From the NCBI GenBank assembly GCA_017509065.1, contig JAFWQM010000022.1:16669-80668 (forward strand): DNA of 64,000 bases. Reading direction: 5' to 3'. The notes under the pieces were generated by a model that saw only the letters and a list, made by a program, of their open reading frames with translations, had not been told where the DNA came from and ran no database searches. A program made the position numbers and the translations under genes. Positions 43,401 through 51,841 of this stretch are shown one piece after another. Source of the stretch: Clostridia bacterium. GTDB taxonomy: Bacteria > Bacillota_A > Clostridia > Christensenellales > Aristaeellaceae. The first letter of the stretch is position 1, and each line of letters starts with the position of its first letter.

Positions 43401-44042
43401 GAAAAGGAAGCGGCGACGCTCCGCGCCCGCATCCGGGATATGGGCCATGTGAACGTGGGGGCCATCGAGGAATACGCCGCCACCAAGGAGCGCTTCGACG
43501 GCCTGACCGCCCAGCAGCAGGATTTAACAAAGGCGGGAGAGGATTTACAGAACCTCATCACCCGCCTGCTGTCCCAGATGGAAAAGCAGTTCGTGGCGGA
43601 GTTTGACAAACTGGGCGTCTTCTTCCAGGAGACCTTCGCCCGGCTCTTCGGCGGCGGCTATGCGGAATTAAAGCTCACCGACCCCGACGACGCCCTGAAC
43701 TGCGGCATCGAGATCATCGCCCAGCCGCCGGGAAAGAAATTGCAGCTTCTGAGCCTGCTCTCCGGCGGCGAACGCGCGCTCACCGCCATCGCCATCCTGT
43801 TCGCCATGCTGAAATTAAAGCCTACGCCCTTCTGCATCCTGGACGAAATCGAAGCGGCGCTGGACGAGGCGAACATCGGCTATTTCGCCGACTACCTGTG
43901 CGAGTACGCCAAGACCACCCAGTTCGTGGTCATTACCCACCGCAAGGGCACCATGGAGCGCTGCGACGCGCTCTACGGCGTCGCCATGCAGGAGAAGGGT
44001 GTCAGCGGGATGGTGTCGGTCAATTTGCAGGACTACGAGTAA
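40485..44042 (+). CDS. smc: Chromosome partition protein SMC
   Basis: The 1185-residue condensin ATPase opens MRLKKLEINGFKSFADRTEI and has Walker A GPNGSGKS (31-38). Long coiled coils (about 170-500 and 670-1010) flank a hinge (RGVVARLMQVPKELENAIDM, DVMHSGGSMTGG). The C-terminal head has the signature LLSGGERALTAIAILFAML and Walker B FCILDEIEAALDEAN. It works with ScpAB in chromosome organisation. Its start overlaps the rnc stop, so the two are coupled. Confidence 0.97.
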   Translation: MRLKKLEINGFKSFADRTEIVFNQGITGIVGPNGSGKSNIGDAVRWVLGEQSAKVLRGAKMEDVIFGGTAKRKQASYCEVSLVFDNEDGALKSSFTEVLVTRRVYRNGDSDYFLNKTSCRLKDILELFRDTGIGKEGYSLIGQGRIDEILSVKSEDRRQIFEEAAGVMTFRVRKEEAERKLARTRENLERVNDILEELASRVEPLEKQAAVAKEYLELAERLKDLEINIFLIRHDKVKERIAALDKTIEGLKDILAHHEARLNENTAEREQLEEAIAVLEEELTAARQEHLSANDALHEMQTAREHTVHQIESIQENLKRLAGEREAALGKRKELQALFDQGEQDTKQSGEALTKAEAELNAEQQKLDAYLDDAQQKEAALDRHKADILAAMNRLSDAKNQQARQQAICAQMKQRLTEIEQAVQEGGEKQTALTAALRAAEKQAAEVEEGCNALKDDAVQSEANLRALTTETQETAEKAQSLNSKYQGDVSRFRLLDEMSREMEGYNQSVRKALSYAQGDGSVRGVVARLMQVPKELENAIDMVLGGALQNIVTEDEEAAKRIIDYLRTNRLGRATFLPMTSVKSRVLTQEERRLLSMPGCLGVASELISYSPEYRGIMENLLGRTVIAKDLDSGIPIMRVGRHAFRLVTLAGDVMHSGGSMTGGTAVKSSVSLLGREREMKELRQTLEQEKQQLDSLREQLNRMQAQREDLKRLRNEAMERVHQEEIAVAREQERVFNAKAELTAASQQLERTRDARQQLTESIAEIERDLAFVQNVAQNETIDREAMDQKTETLQKALFDAREKADAQRDLVTKMRLQYAELSYALDTLQRDKQRRDREFEQLAKRLAELDTDRECREIQLQKAQELLKEQEKECKNREALVAQALTKADGLEAQRQEKNAKQRESVRLSEEIHKAYDDDSVKLHRAEMSRDRADSELKVMTDHIFNTYDLTYAMAEEFRCEGKFDLSGSEKEAATLRARIRDMGHVNVGAIEEYAATKERFDGLTAQQQDLTKAGEDLQNLITRLLSQMEKQFVAEFDKLGVFFQETFARLFGGGYAELKLTDPDDALNCGIEIIAQPPGKKLQLLSLLSGGERALTAIAILFAMLKLKPTPFCILDEIEAALDEANIGYFADYLCEYAKTTQFVVITHRKGTMERCDALYGVAMQEKGVSGMVSVNLQDYE

Positions 44043-44045
44043 AAA

Positions 44046-44160
44046 GAGTTAGGAGTGAGGAGTTAGGAGTTATATATAGAGTTAATCGGTGAGATGAGTG
44101 CTGAGGCGTTCCATTGCGCACTATATAAAACTCCTCACTCCTAACTCCTCACTCCTAACT
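44046..44160. repeat. Family C repeat, copy 3, between smc and ftsY
   Basis: The left arm GAGTTAGGAGTGAGGAGTTA begins 4 bases after the smc stop. The right arm CTCCTCACTCCTAACTCCTC is its complement. The centre is variable. Confidence 0.85.
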
Positions 44161-44195
44161 TTCATCCTCCTGCCAAGAAAAGGAGGAAACAGAAC

Positions 44196-45092
44196 ATGGG
44201 TTTCTTTCAACGCCTCAAGGACGGTCTGTTCAAGACCCGCACCGGCCTGACCGACAAGGTGGACGAGCTGGTCAAGAACACCCGGGTGATCGATGATGAT
44301 TTTTATGACGAGCTGACGGATATTCTGATTCTGGCCGACGTGGGCGTGGCCGCCACCACGGACATCATGGACAAGCTGCGCCAGCGGGTGGACGAGCAGA
44401 AGGTCAAGGACGCGGACCAGGCCAAGGAAATCTTTAAGCAGATTCTGGTGGAGGAAATGAACATCCCCCGGCCCAATCTGCGCTGGCCCATGGTGATGTT
44501 CGTGGTGGGCGTGAACGGTGTGGGCAAGACCACCACCATCGGAAAGCTTGCCCTGCGCTTCCAGGAAATCGGGCGCAGCGTGATGCTGGCCGCCGCCGAT
44601 ACCTTCCGCGCTGCCGCCGACGAGCAGTTGGCGATTTGGGCGGACCGGGCCAAGGTGCCCATCATCCGCGGCCAGGAGGGCGGCGACCCTGCCTCCGTGG
44701 TCTATGACGCCGTGCAGAGCGCCAAGGCCCGGAAGACCGACCTGCTCATCGTGGACACCGCGGGCCGCCTCCACAACAAAAAGAACCTGATGGACGAGCT
44801 TTCCAAAATGCGCCGCATCATCGACCGGGAGTATCCCGAGGCCGAAATGCGCTGTATGCTCGTACTGGACGCCACCACCGGCCAGAACGGCATCCAGCAG
44901 GCCAAGCAGTTCAAGGAAGCCGCCGAGATCAACGGCATCGTATTAACGAAGTTAGACGGCACCGCCAAGGGCGGCGTGGCCATCGCTATCCGCAAAGAGC
45001 TGAATATCCCCGTGTGGTATATCGGCGTAGGCGAGGGTATTGACGATTTGCAGGCCTTTGACGCCAAGGAGTTTGTGAACGCGCTGTTCTGA
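44196..45092 (+). CDS. ftsY: Signal recognition particle receptor FtsY
   Basis: The 298-residue SRP GTPase docks ribosome-SRP complexes at the membrane. It has a short N domain (RLKDGLFKTRTGLTDKVDEL). The G domain has GVNGVGKTTTIGKLA (105-119), ADTFRAAADEQL, VDTAGRLHNKKNLMDEL and TKLDGTAKGGVAIAI. It lacks the long acidic N-terminal domain of E. coli FtsY, as is usual in Bacillota. An AAAAGGAGGAAACAGAAC site precedes the ATG. Confidence 0.96.
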   Translation: MGFFQRLKDGLFKTRTGLTDKVDELVKNTRVIDDDFYDELTDILILADVGVAATTDIMDKLRQRVDEQKVKDADQAKEIFKQILVEEMNIPRPNLRWPMVMFVVGVNGVGKTTTIGKLALRFQEIGRSVMLAAADTFRAAADEQLAIWADRAKVPIIRGQEGGDPASVVYDAVQSAKARKTDLLIVDTAGRLHNKKNLMDELSKMRRIIDREYPEAEMRCMLVLDATTGQNGIQQAKQFKEAAEINGIVLTKLDGTAKGGVAIAIRKELNIPVWYIGVGEGIDDLQAFDAKEFVNALF

Positions 45093-45100
45093 TGGGGACG

Positions 45101-45153
45101 GTGGGGGAACCGCTTTTGCGTCAAAAGCGGTTCCCCCACACCCCTTCCGAAAA
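45101..45153 (+). repeat. Family A repeat, copy 6 (short variant)
   Basis: GGGGGAACCGCTTTTGCG...CAAAAGCGGTTCCCCC followed by ACCCCTTCCGAAAA. The stem is changed at several positions on both arms. Confidence 0.85.
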
Positions 45154-45227
45154 CCGGCTGTGGATTCATCTTGCATGGGCTATCCTGCTTGATTCCCACT
45201 GATTATTCAAGCCAAAGAAGCCACCCC

Positions 45228-45297
45228 TATAGCTTTCTCGGAAAGGGGTCTGGGGGAAACCGCTCTTTGGCTCCAAAGAGCGGTTTCCCCCAGAAAA
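45228..45297 (-). repeat. Family A repeat, copy 7
   Basis: Inverted orientation: TATAGCTTTCTCGGAAAGGG on the left, then GGGGGAAACCGCTCTTTGG with its complement. Confidence 0.9.
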
Positions 45298-45321
45298 CTC
45301 CTTATCTGAGGTGAACCTTTC

Positions 45322-45807
45322 ATGCGCTTCCTCCGGCTGTTTTCCCGCAAGCCCACCTTTTCCGACGACGCGCTGGACCTGGTCTTATCCAACGAAGACG
45401 TGTCCGACCCGGAATACGGCATTGACGACGGCTACACCTTCAACATTTTCCGTCACAAAACGCGGGACTATGTGGGCTATGTGAGCCTGCGCCTGGGCGA
45501 AAGCCCCGGCCTCTACTACCTGGGCCACATCGGCTACCGCATCGAGGAAAAGCACCGAGGCCACGGCTACGCGGCAAGGGCTTGCTTCCTGATGCTGCCG
45601 CTCTTGCAAAGGCTGCGCCTTAATTCCGTGGTCATTACCAACAACGTGGAAAACACCGCCTCCCGCAAGACCTGCGAACGCCTGGGCTGTACGCTGGAAC
45701 GCATCGCCGACGTGCCCAGGGAATACCGCACCCTCTGCGCCGGGGCGACGCAAAAATGCCGCTACATCTGGCGTATGGACGGGGCGGAAAGAGCATACAA
45801 TAAATAA
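45322..45807 (+). CDS. GNAT family N-acetyltransferase
   Basis: The 161-residue protein has the GNAT core YLGHIGYRIEEKHRGHGYAA (motif A acetyl-CoA loop), then VVITNNVENTASRKTCERLG (motif B), as in RimJ/RimL-type ribosomal or small-molecule acetyltransferases. The substrate is not inferable. A GAGGTGAACC site precedes the ATG. It lies between two family A repeats and is probably transcribed separately from ftsY. Confidence 0.88.
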   Translation: MRFLRLFSRKPTFSDDALDLVLSNEDVSDPEYGIDDGYTFNIFRHKTRDYVGYVSLRLGESPGLYYLGHIGYRIEEKHRGHGYAARACFLMLPLLQRLRLNSVVITNNVENTASRKTCERLGCTLERIADVPREYRTLCAGATQKCRYIWRMDGAERAYNK

Positions 45808-45818
45808 CCGAAGAGACG

Positions 45819-45895
45819 GAGTTTTCTGGGGGAAACCGCTCTTTGGAGGCCAAAGAGCGGTTTCCCCCAGACCCCCTTCCGAGAAAGCCATAAAA
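45819..45895 (+). repeat. Family A repeat, copy 8
   Basis: GGGGGAAACCGCTCTTTGG and its complement, followed by ACCCCCTTCCGAGAAAGCCA. Confidence 0.9.
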
Positions 45896-45957
45896 GGGTA
45901 TTTATTTGAAGATTCCTTTTCTTTTCCCAAATATATTACTTTGAAAGGAGAAGTCCC

Positions 45958-46743
45958 ATGGAACTGACCGCGAAGGGCGTGCGCGTCCATTACGAGCAGA
46001 TGGGGACAGCCGGGAAAAACGTGCTGCTGCTCCACGGCTGGGGCTGCTCCGTCCAGCATTTCCAGCCCATCGCCCAGGACTTGGCGAAGGACTACCGGGT
46101 GACGGTGATCGACTTTCCCGCCCACGGCGCGTCGGGACGGCCCCCGGAACCCTGGGGCGTGCCGGAGTTCGCGGCTTGTACAAAGGATTTGATGGAACAG
46201 TTAGGCATCGCCCCCTGCGACATCATCGCCCATTCCTTCGGCGGGCGGGTGGCGCTGTGGCTGGCGGCGAACGAACCGCATCTGGTCAGCCGCCTGGTGC
46301 TCACCGGCGGCGCGGGCCTCAAAAAACCCCAGACTGAGGAACAGAAAAAGCGCAGCGAGGAATACAAAAAGAAGAAGGAAACCCTGCTGGGATTGACCCG
46401 GCTGCCCCTGGTGGGCGGCATGGCCCAGAAGAGCCTGAAAGCCTTGCAGGAAAAGTACGGCTCCCCGGACTACAACGCCCTGGACGACGAAATGAAAAAG
46501 ACCTTCGTGAAGGTGGTCAACCAGGACTTGACCCCCCTGCTGCCGAGCGTCCAGGCGTCCACTTTATTGATCTGGGGCGAGAACGACACCGAGACCCCCC
46601 TCTGGATGGCTCAGAAAATGGAGCAGGAAATCAAGGACGCGGGCCTGGTGATCTTTGAAGGGGACGATCATTTTGCTTATCTGCACCAGTGGCAGAGGTT
46701 CGTGACCGTTGTCAGAGTGTTCTTAAGCTCATCAACGGAATAA
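45958..46743 (+). CDS. Alpha/beta hydrolase
   Basis: The 261-residue protein has the fold's oxyanion HGWG (about 27), nucleophile elbow AHSFGGR (Ser about 93), acid in LLIWGENDTETP and a terminal His (GDDHFAYLHQW, about 238). A lysine-rich lid (KKRSEEYKKKKE) lies near 130. It has no signal peptide. AAAGGAGAAGTCCC precedes the ATG. It lies upstream of the MurF-like gene, separated by a family D repeat, so a link with wall synthesis is only suggested. Confidence 0.9.
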   Translation: MELTAKGVRVHYEQMGTAGKNVLLLHGWGCSVQHFQPIAQDLAKDYRVTVIDFPAHGASGRPPEPWGVPEFAACTKDLMEQLGIAPCDIIAHSFGGRVALWLAANEPHLVSRLVLTGGAGLKKPQTEEQKKRSEEYKKKKETLLGLTRLPLVGGMAQKSLKALQEKYGSPDYNALDDEMKKTFVKVVNQDLTPLLPSVQASTLLIWGENDTETPLWMAQKMEQEIKDAGLVIFEGDDHFAYLHQWQRFVTVVRVFLSSSTE

Positions 46744-46779
46744 TTCTTGCTATAATAGCGCCCTTAAGAAAAATGCCTG

Positions 46780-47021
46780 CCAGAAGCCTTCCCCTCGCAG
46801 GGGAAGGTGGCCTGCGCGGAACCAAGTTGGAAAGCGTCATCATGTTCATTCGCGCAGGCCGGATGAGGTGTACCCCCTTACTTGGATTCTCAAAAGCAGC
46901 TTTGTATGTGTCCAACATGAGGATGCACCTCATCAGTCAGGCGCGAATTTTCTTCCGGACGTTTGCCAAATTGGTTCCGCGCCTGACAGCTTCCCCTGCC
47001 AGGGGAAGCCTTTTGGCTGGT
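46780..47021. mobile_element. MITE-like foldback repeat, family D copy 1
   Basis: The terminal arms (CCAGAAGCCTTCCCCT...AGGGGAAGCCTTTTGGCTGG) and inner arms (GCGCGGAACCAA/TTGGTTCCGCGC and GATGAGGTG/CACCTCATC) make a nested palindrome of about 240 bases without an ORF. It is homologous to the element at 63620-63857. Confidence 0.75.
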
Positions 47022-47094
47022 TCCCTCATTCCTTGAAATAAATGAGTTTTGTTTGGTAATTATCGTTAATGCGTTTAATATAGGGGAGAAACCT

Positions 47095-48765
47095 ATGCAA
47101 AACATTTGGCTGGTGCTGCTGTCAATCAGTGAAGCCGTCGCCATGGTGCTGGCGGCGCGGTTGCTGCTGCATTATTTCCAGTTGGAAAGCTACCAATTCC
47201 GGGGATATTTCAAAACCATCCTGCGGCAATGGAAAAGAGCTTTCGCTTTTGGGCTCATTCTGACGCTTGTGTATTTTGTTTTTATTTATTTAATAGGGTT
47301 ATTGGCTGTATTCGTTTCTATTGGGGTGAACCACTGGATTCCTGAACTGGCAGCAATTCTGATCTTTGCTCTGATTCCGGTGATTCTGGGAATTATTATG
47401 CATCGCTATGCGCGCAATCTGCCGCAAAAAAAGAAATTTGCTCTGACTGCCCGGATGAAGCGTCTATATGTGGCGCTTGTGCTGGCTTGCGCGATTGCTG
47501 TAATCCTCAATCGATGTGGGAGCGAATGGTTTCACGAAGCATACCTGAACAGCGAAAACCTGACTTACGCTCGTCTCAGTCTGGTATTGGAATACATCCG
47601 TCCTTCTTTATTCCTCCCGTTCATCGTCGCCCTGGCCGGGCTGCTGGCCCTGCCCATCGAGCGGTTGATTTTCCATCTATACTTTCGGGACGCGGAAAAG
47701 AAGCTGCTGGAGAATCCCCGCCTCATCCGCATTGGCATCACGGGCAGCTACGGCAAGACCTCTACGAAGTTTATCTTAGCGGAAATCTTATCTCAAAAGT
47801 ATAACGTGCTGGCGACGCCCGCGTCCTTCAACACGCCCATGGGCGTGACCCGCATCATCCGGGAGCGGCTCACCCCGGCGCACCAGGTGTTCATCGGGGA
47901 GATGGGGGCCCGGCACGTGGGCGAAATCAAGGAGCTGTCCCGGCTGGTGCACCCGACCATCGGCATCCTCACCGCCGTGGGGCCGCAGCATCTGGACACC
48001 TTCAAGACCATTGAGCGCATTGAAAAGACCAAGTATGAGCTGATCGATGCGCTGCCGGGCGACGGCCTTTCCGTGTTCCTGAACGACGACGGGATTGTAA
48101 CCAGGCTGTATGAAAAGACGAGCAAGCCCAAAATGCTGGCCGGGAAAGAGGGGGCCGACGCCTGGGCCAGCGACGTTTCCGTGTCCCCCCAGGGCAGCCA
48201 TTTCACCTTGCACTTGGGCGACTGGGAGCCCTTTGAATGCACAACCCCGCTTTTAGGCCGTCACAACATTGGCAACATTTTAGCCGCCTGCTGCGTGGCG
48301 AAGCATCTGAATCTTAATCGGGAACAGATTCGCCGGGGCATCCAGCAGCTAAAGCCCGTGGAACACCGCTTGCAGTTATTGAAAACGGCGGGGGGCGTGA
48401 CGGTGATCGACGACGCCTTCAACACCAATCCCACGTCCAGCAAGGAAGCCCTGAAGGTGCTCTCCTCCTTCCCCGGGCGGCGGGTGATCGTGACCCCCGG
48501 CATGGTGGAACTTGGTGCGGAGGAAGCCCGCTACAATGAGGAATTCGGCCAGGCCATGGCGGACGCCGTTGACGTGGCCGTGCTGGTGGGGAAGCGCCAC
48601 ACCGAACCGATTCAGAAGGGCTTAAAGGAAAAGGGCTTCCCGCCCGAAAACATCCACACCGTCGCCAGCCTGGACGAGGCCATTCAGGTGGTGAACGGCA
48701 TTCTAAAACCCGGCGACGTGGTCATGTATGAAAATGATTTGCCCGATCACTACAATGAATCGTAA
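47095..48765 (+). CDS. Membrane-anchored MurF-like ligase
   Basis: The 556-residue protein has an N-terminal membrane part of about five spans (1-200). A Mur ligase follows: IGITGSYGKTSTKFILAEIL (ATP loop), FNTPMGVTRIIRE, FIGEMGARHVGEIKEL, GPQHLDTFKTIERIEKTK and DDAFNTNPTSSKEAL. MurF adds D-Ala-D-Ala to UDP-MurNAc-tripeptide. The nearby ddl supports a wall role, though membrane-fused paralogues may act on other substrates. TAGGGGAGAAACC precedes the ATG at 47095. Confidence 0.88.
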   Translation: MQNIWLVLLSISEAVAMVLAARLLLHYFQLESYQFRGYFKTILRQWKRAFAFGLILTLVYFVFIYLIGLLAVFVSIGVNHWIPELAAILIFALIPVILGIIMHRYARNLPQKKKFALTARMKRLYVALVLACAIAVILNRCGSEWFHEAYLNSENLTYARLSLVLEYIRPSLFLPFIVALAGLLALPIERLIFHLYFRDAEKKLLENPRLIRIGITGSYGKTSTKFILAEILSQKYNVLATPASFNTPMGVTRIIRERLTPAHQVFIGEMGARHVGEIKELSRLVHPTIGILTAVGPQHLDTFKTIERIEKTKYELIDALPGDGLSVFLNDDGIVTRLYEKTSKPKMLAGKEGADAWASDVSVSPQGSHFTLHLGDWEPFECTTPLLGRHNIGNILAACCVAKHLNLNREQIRRGIQQLKPVEHRLQLLKTAGGVTVIDDAFNTNPTSSKEALKVLSSFPGRRVIVTPGMVELGAEEARYNEEFGQAMADAVDVAVLVGKRHTEPIQKGLKEKGFPPENIHTVASLDEAIQVVNGILKPGDVVMYENDLPDHYNES

Positions 48766-48823
48766 AGTATCCTTATGATCGGTTTATTCACCGCTTCCGC
48801 CAATGGAAAGGAGTATGAAAGCG

Positions 48824-50416
48824 ATGAAAGCATTTCAGCCTCTTGAACGTCGCCCGATCCGCGCCGCGTTGGGTTTGCTTCTGTTGCTGCTCTTTTCTGT
48901 CTGTTCGGGAAAGTATTTGTTTTTCACCACCGTGTCGGCTGAGAGCGTATCGCAAATGAACGCAGCGCAAACGCCCGCTCCAGCCGTCAGCACACCGCCG
49001 CAGTTCCAAAGCCTGGAAACGCTGCCGCCGAAAAGCAAGCAGCTGATCAATCCCCAAAAAGCGACATATGAACGTTTGGGATTCAATAAGGAAGAAAAGA
49101 AAGCTTTTGAGGAAAGCATCGCGCAGGATAAAACATTTCCGATCATCTGTGTGACCACAGACAACGGAGAGTATATTCTCTCCAGAACTGTTTATTCTTC
49201 CTGTGTTATCGACGTATTCAACTGTCCGGAAGCGTGGGTTTTGGACGAGGCGTCTGCCGGCATCCGAATCCGCGGCAATTCCAGCGCGTATTATGGAAAT
49301 GAAGAAAAAATCATGCAAAATCCAGTGCCCTATCGGATCAAATTTGATAAAAAAACCAATTTGCTAGGCCTGAACAACGGGGCAAAAGCTAAAAGCTGGG
49401 TCTTACTGAAAGCCGGTTATGATCTGATCCGCAACGATCTGGCGCTGCGTTTGGGCAGAACGATCATGGCGGGCCACGCGTTTTGTTCGGACGCAGCCTA
49501 TGTGCATCTGTACGTCAACGACGTATACCAGGGTGTTTATACGCTGTGCGAGCAATGCCAGACCGGCGTATCCCGCGTGAATATCACGGAACCCACGGAA
49601 GGCTACCGGGGGATTGATATCGGATATTACATGATGATCGACAATAATCCGGAGTATCCCAATTCTTTTATCGTGGACTACGGGAAGCACGAGGTTACGG
49701 ATATCGAAGGCGATACCGCAGCGTTTGTCAAAACGGCGTATACGATCAAAAGCGACGTTTACACGCAGGGACAGATTGATTTTATCAAGCAGTATACGGT
49801 CAATGTGTTTGAAATCGTATATCAGGCGTGTGAACAAAGCCAGTTTTTGTCGCTCGACGGCGAATTTAATCTTGCCCCTTCTTCCTTTGATAACGCTCAG
49901 GACACCGTGGAAGCGGTGCTGGATATCGACTCGGTCGTGAACATGTATCTGCTTTATGAGATCATGCATGACTACGATGTGGGCGAAGGCAGCTTCTACA
50001 TGTGCGTGGATTTCGCGGAAAACAGCGCCTGCCCCAAACTGCAGTTCACCTCCCCATGGGACTTTAATTGGACGTGCGAAGGCAGAACCGACCGGTACTG
50101 GGCCGGAGCTTTCTGTGAGGAAAGCTTCGTTGAAAAATACAAAGACCGCGCCAACCCCTGGTTTATTGTGCTGATTAAGCAGGACTGGTTCCGGGATCTG
50201 GTGAAGCAAAAATGGACGGAGCTTGCCGACGGTCACGCGATCAGCGCGTGCCTCGAAAAGGAAATCAGCATTCTGGAAACCTATGAAAATGATTTTAGAC
50301 AGTACAAAAAAAGTGGCGTGCGCGACGCCAACAAGGTATTGGCCTGGATAAAAGAAAGGCTGAATTGGATGGATACGCAATTCCTGATTGACCCGCCCCA
50401 GCAAGCGGCGTATTGA
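48824..50416 (+). CDS. CotH-like kinase-fold surface protein
   Basis: The protein of about 530 residues has an N-terminal membrane segment (LGLLLLLLFSVCSG). The CotH domain has IRIRGNSSAYY, RIKFDKKTNLLGL, WVLLKAGYDLIRNDLA, LYVNDVYQGVYTLCEQ and QFTSPWDFNWTCEGR with the metal-binding Asp. CotH proteins are secreted protein kinases or cross-linkers, best known in spore coats. Outside spores they occur on cell surfaces and cellulosomes. ATGs at 48803, 48815 and 48824 are possible; 48824 is placed best behind AAAGGAG. It is near the MurF-like gene and ddl. Confidence 0.87.
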   Translation: MKAFQPLERRPIRAALGLLLLLLFSVCSGKYLFFTTVSAESVSQMNAAQTPAPAVSTPPQFQSLETLPPKSKQLINPQKATYERLGFNKEEKKAFEESIAQDKTFPIICVTTDNGEYILSRTVYSSCVIDVFNCPEAWVLDEASAGIRIRGNSSAYYGNEEKIMQNPVPYRIKFDKKTNLLGLNNGAKAKSWVLLKAGYDLIRNDLALRLGRTIMAGHAFCSDAAYVHLYVNDVYQGVYTLCEQCQTGVSRVNITEPTEGYRGIDIGYYMMIDNNPEYPNSFIVDYGKHEVTDIEGDTAAFVKTAYTIKSDVYTQGQIDFIKQYTVNVFEIVYQACEQSQFLSLDGEFNLAPSSFDNAQDTVEAVLDIDSVVNMYLLYEIMHDYDVGEGSFYMCVDFAENSACPKLQFTSPWDFNWTCEGRTDRYWAGAFCEESFVEKYKDRANPWFIVLIKQDWFRDLVKQKWTELADGHAISACLEKEISILETYENDFRQYKKSGVRDANKVLAWIKERLNWMDTQFLIDPPQQAAY

Positions 50417-50486
50417 TTCCAACAGGAAAGCGAAAGCGCCGGTTTTGACATTTTCGTCGGCGTCTTTTCCGGAAAGGCGGAGTATT

Positions 50487-51698
50487 ATGAATAAAATCCA
50501 GTTGGGCGTGATTTTCGGCAGCCGGACGTGCGAGCACGAGGTGGCCATTATCAGCGCCGTGCAATTGATGCGGAACGTGAACCGGGAAAAGTACGACGTG
50601 ATTCCGGTGTACATCAGCCAGAAAGGCGAATGGTTCACCGGCGCGCCGCTGCTGGACATCAAGACCTACACGCCGTTTGACCCCTACAAAAAGGGCATCG
50701 TTCCTGTCCATCTTGACCTGACCGCCGGTTCCGGGGCGCTGCTGCATTACGAGCCTGCCAAGGGGTTATTCGGCGGCGGCAAGGAAGAAACCGTCGCTCG
50801 GCTGGACTGCGTGATTCCCGTGATGCACGGCTTGCACGGCGAGGACGGTTCCCTCCAGGGCGTGCTGGAACTGGCGGGCCTGCCCTATGCCTCCACCGGC
50901 GTGACCGGTTCCGCCGTGGGCATGGACAAAATCACTATGAAGCGCTTCTTCAGGGGCTGCGGCTTCCCCATCCTGCCGGACTGCGCCCTGACCCGCGCGG
51001 AGTTTGAGCGGGACGCGGACAAGGCCATGGAGAAGGTGGAAACGGCGCTGCCCTATCCCGTGTTCGTAAAGCCCGCGTGCCTTGGTTCCTCCATCGGTGT
51101 GAGCCGCGCGGATGACCGGACGTCGCTGAAAGACGCCCTGGAACTGGCTTTCTCCTATGACCGCCGGGTGCTCGTCGAGCAGGGTCTGGATCAGCCCATT
51201 GAAGTGAACTGCTCCGTGCTGGGCTTCGACGGGGAGCGCAAAGCTTCTGTGCTGGAAATGCCGAACACAGGCTCCTCGTTCCTTGACTTTTCAGAAAAGT
51301 ACCTGGCGGGCAGCGGCGGCAGCAAGGGCATGGCCAGCCTCAAGCGCATCGTGCCCGCGCCCATCGGCGAGGAACTGACCAAGACATTGCAGGATTTGTC
51401 CCTGCGAATCTTTGACGCCATGGACTGCAAGGGCGTTGTGCGCATCGACTACATGCTGGACCGCCACAGCGACAATTACTACATCACCGAGATCAACACC
51501 ATTCCCGGCTCTCTGGCCTATTACCTCTGGCAGGAAACCGGCCTGCCCTACAGCAAACTGATCGACCAGATGGTGGACTGCGCCATGAAAGCCTATCAGG
51601 AAAAGGAGCGCAATTCTTTCGCCTTCCATTCCGACATCCTCTCCGGCGTGCAGCTTGGCGGTGCCAAAGGCGTGAAGGGCGGAAAACTGAAATTCTAA
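50487..51698 (+). CDS. ddl: D-alanine--D-alanine ligase
   Basis: The 403-residue ATP-grasp ligase opens LGVIFGSRTCEHEVAIISAV and has VIPVMHGLHGEDGSLQGVLE, YASTGVTGSAVGMDK, FVKPACLGSSIGVSRA, VRIDYMLDR and ITEINTIPGSLAYYLW. It makes the D-Ala-D-Ala dipeptide for peptidoglycan. It is somewhat longer than typical Ddl because of an insert near residues 70-100 (FGGGKEETVAR) and a C-terminal tail. ATG 50487 follows AAAGGCGGAG. Confidence 0.93.
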   Translation: MNKIQLGVIFGSRTCEHEVAIISAVQLMRNVNREKYDVIPVYISQKGEWFTGAPLLDIKTYTPFDPYKKGIVPVHLDLTAGSGALLHYEPAKGLFGGGKEETVARLDCVIPVMHGLHGEDGSLQGVLELAGLPYASTGVTGSAVGMDKITMKRFFRGCGFPILPDCALTRAEFERDADKAMEKVETALPYPVFVKPACLGSSIGVSRADDRTSLKDALELAFSYDRRVLVEQGLDQPIEVNCSVLGFDGERKASVLEMPNTGSSFLDFSEKYLAGSGGSKGMASLKRIVPAPIGEELTKTLQDLSLRIFDAMDCKGVVRIDYMLDRHSDNYYITEINTIPGSLAYYLWQETGLPYSKLIDQMVDCAMKAYQEKERNSFAFHSDILSGVQLGGAKGVKGGKLKF

Positions 51699-51708
51699 AA
51701 AAGGGAAA

Positions 51709-51780
51709 GTTTTCTGGGGGAAACCATTCTTTGGAGGCCAAAGAATGGTTTCCCCCAGACCCCCTTCCAAGAAAGCCATA
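51709..51780 (+). repeat. Family A repeat, copy 9
   Basis: GGGGGAAACCATTCTTTGG and its complement, followed by ACCCCCTTCCAAGAAAGCCA. It has the AT variant of the stem. Confidence 0.9.
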
Positions 51781-51790
51781 ATTAAGGAAA

Positions 51791-51832
51791 GAAAACCTGC
51801 GCGAATACAAAGGATTGCGCAGGCTTTTTTGT
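51791..51832. terminator. Bidirectional terminator between ddl and the FAD oxidase
   Basis: CCTGCGC (51796-51802) pairs with GCGCAGG (51817-51823). CTTTTTTG follows on the plus strand and TTTTC on the minus strand. Confidence 0.85.
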
Positions 51833-51841
51833 TGCACATCA

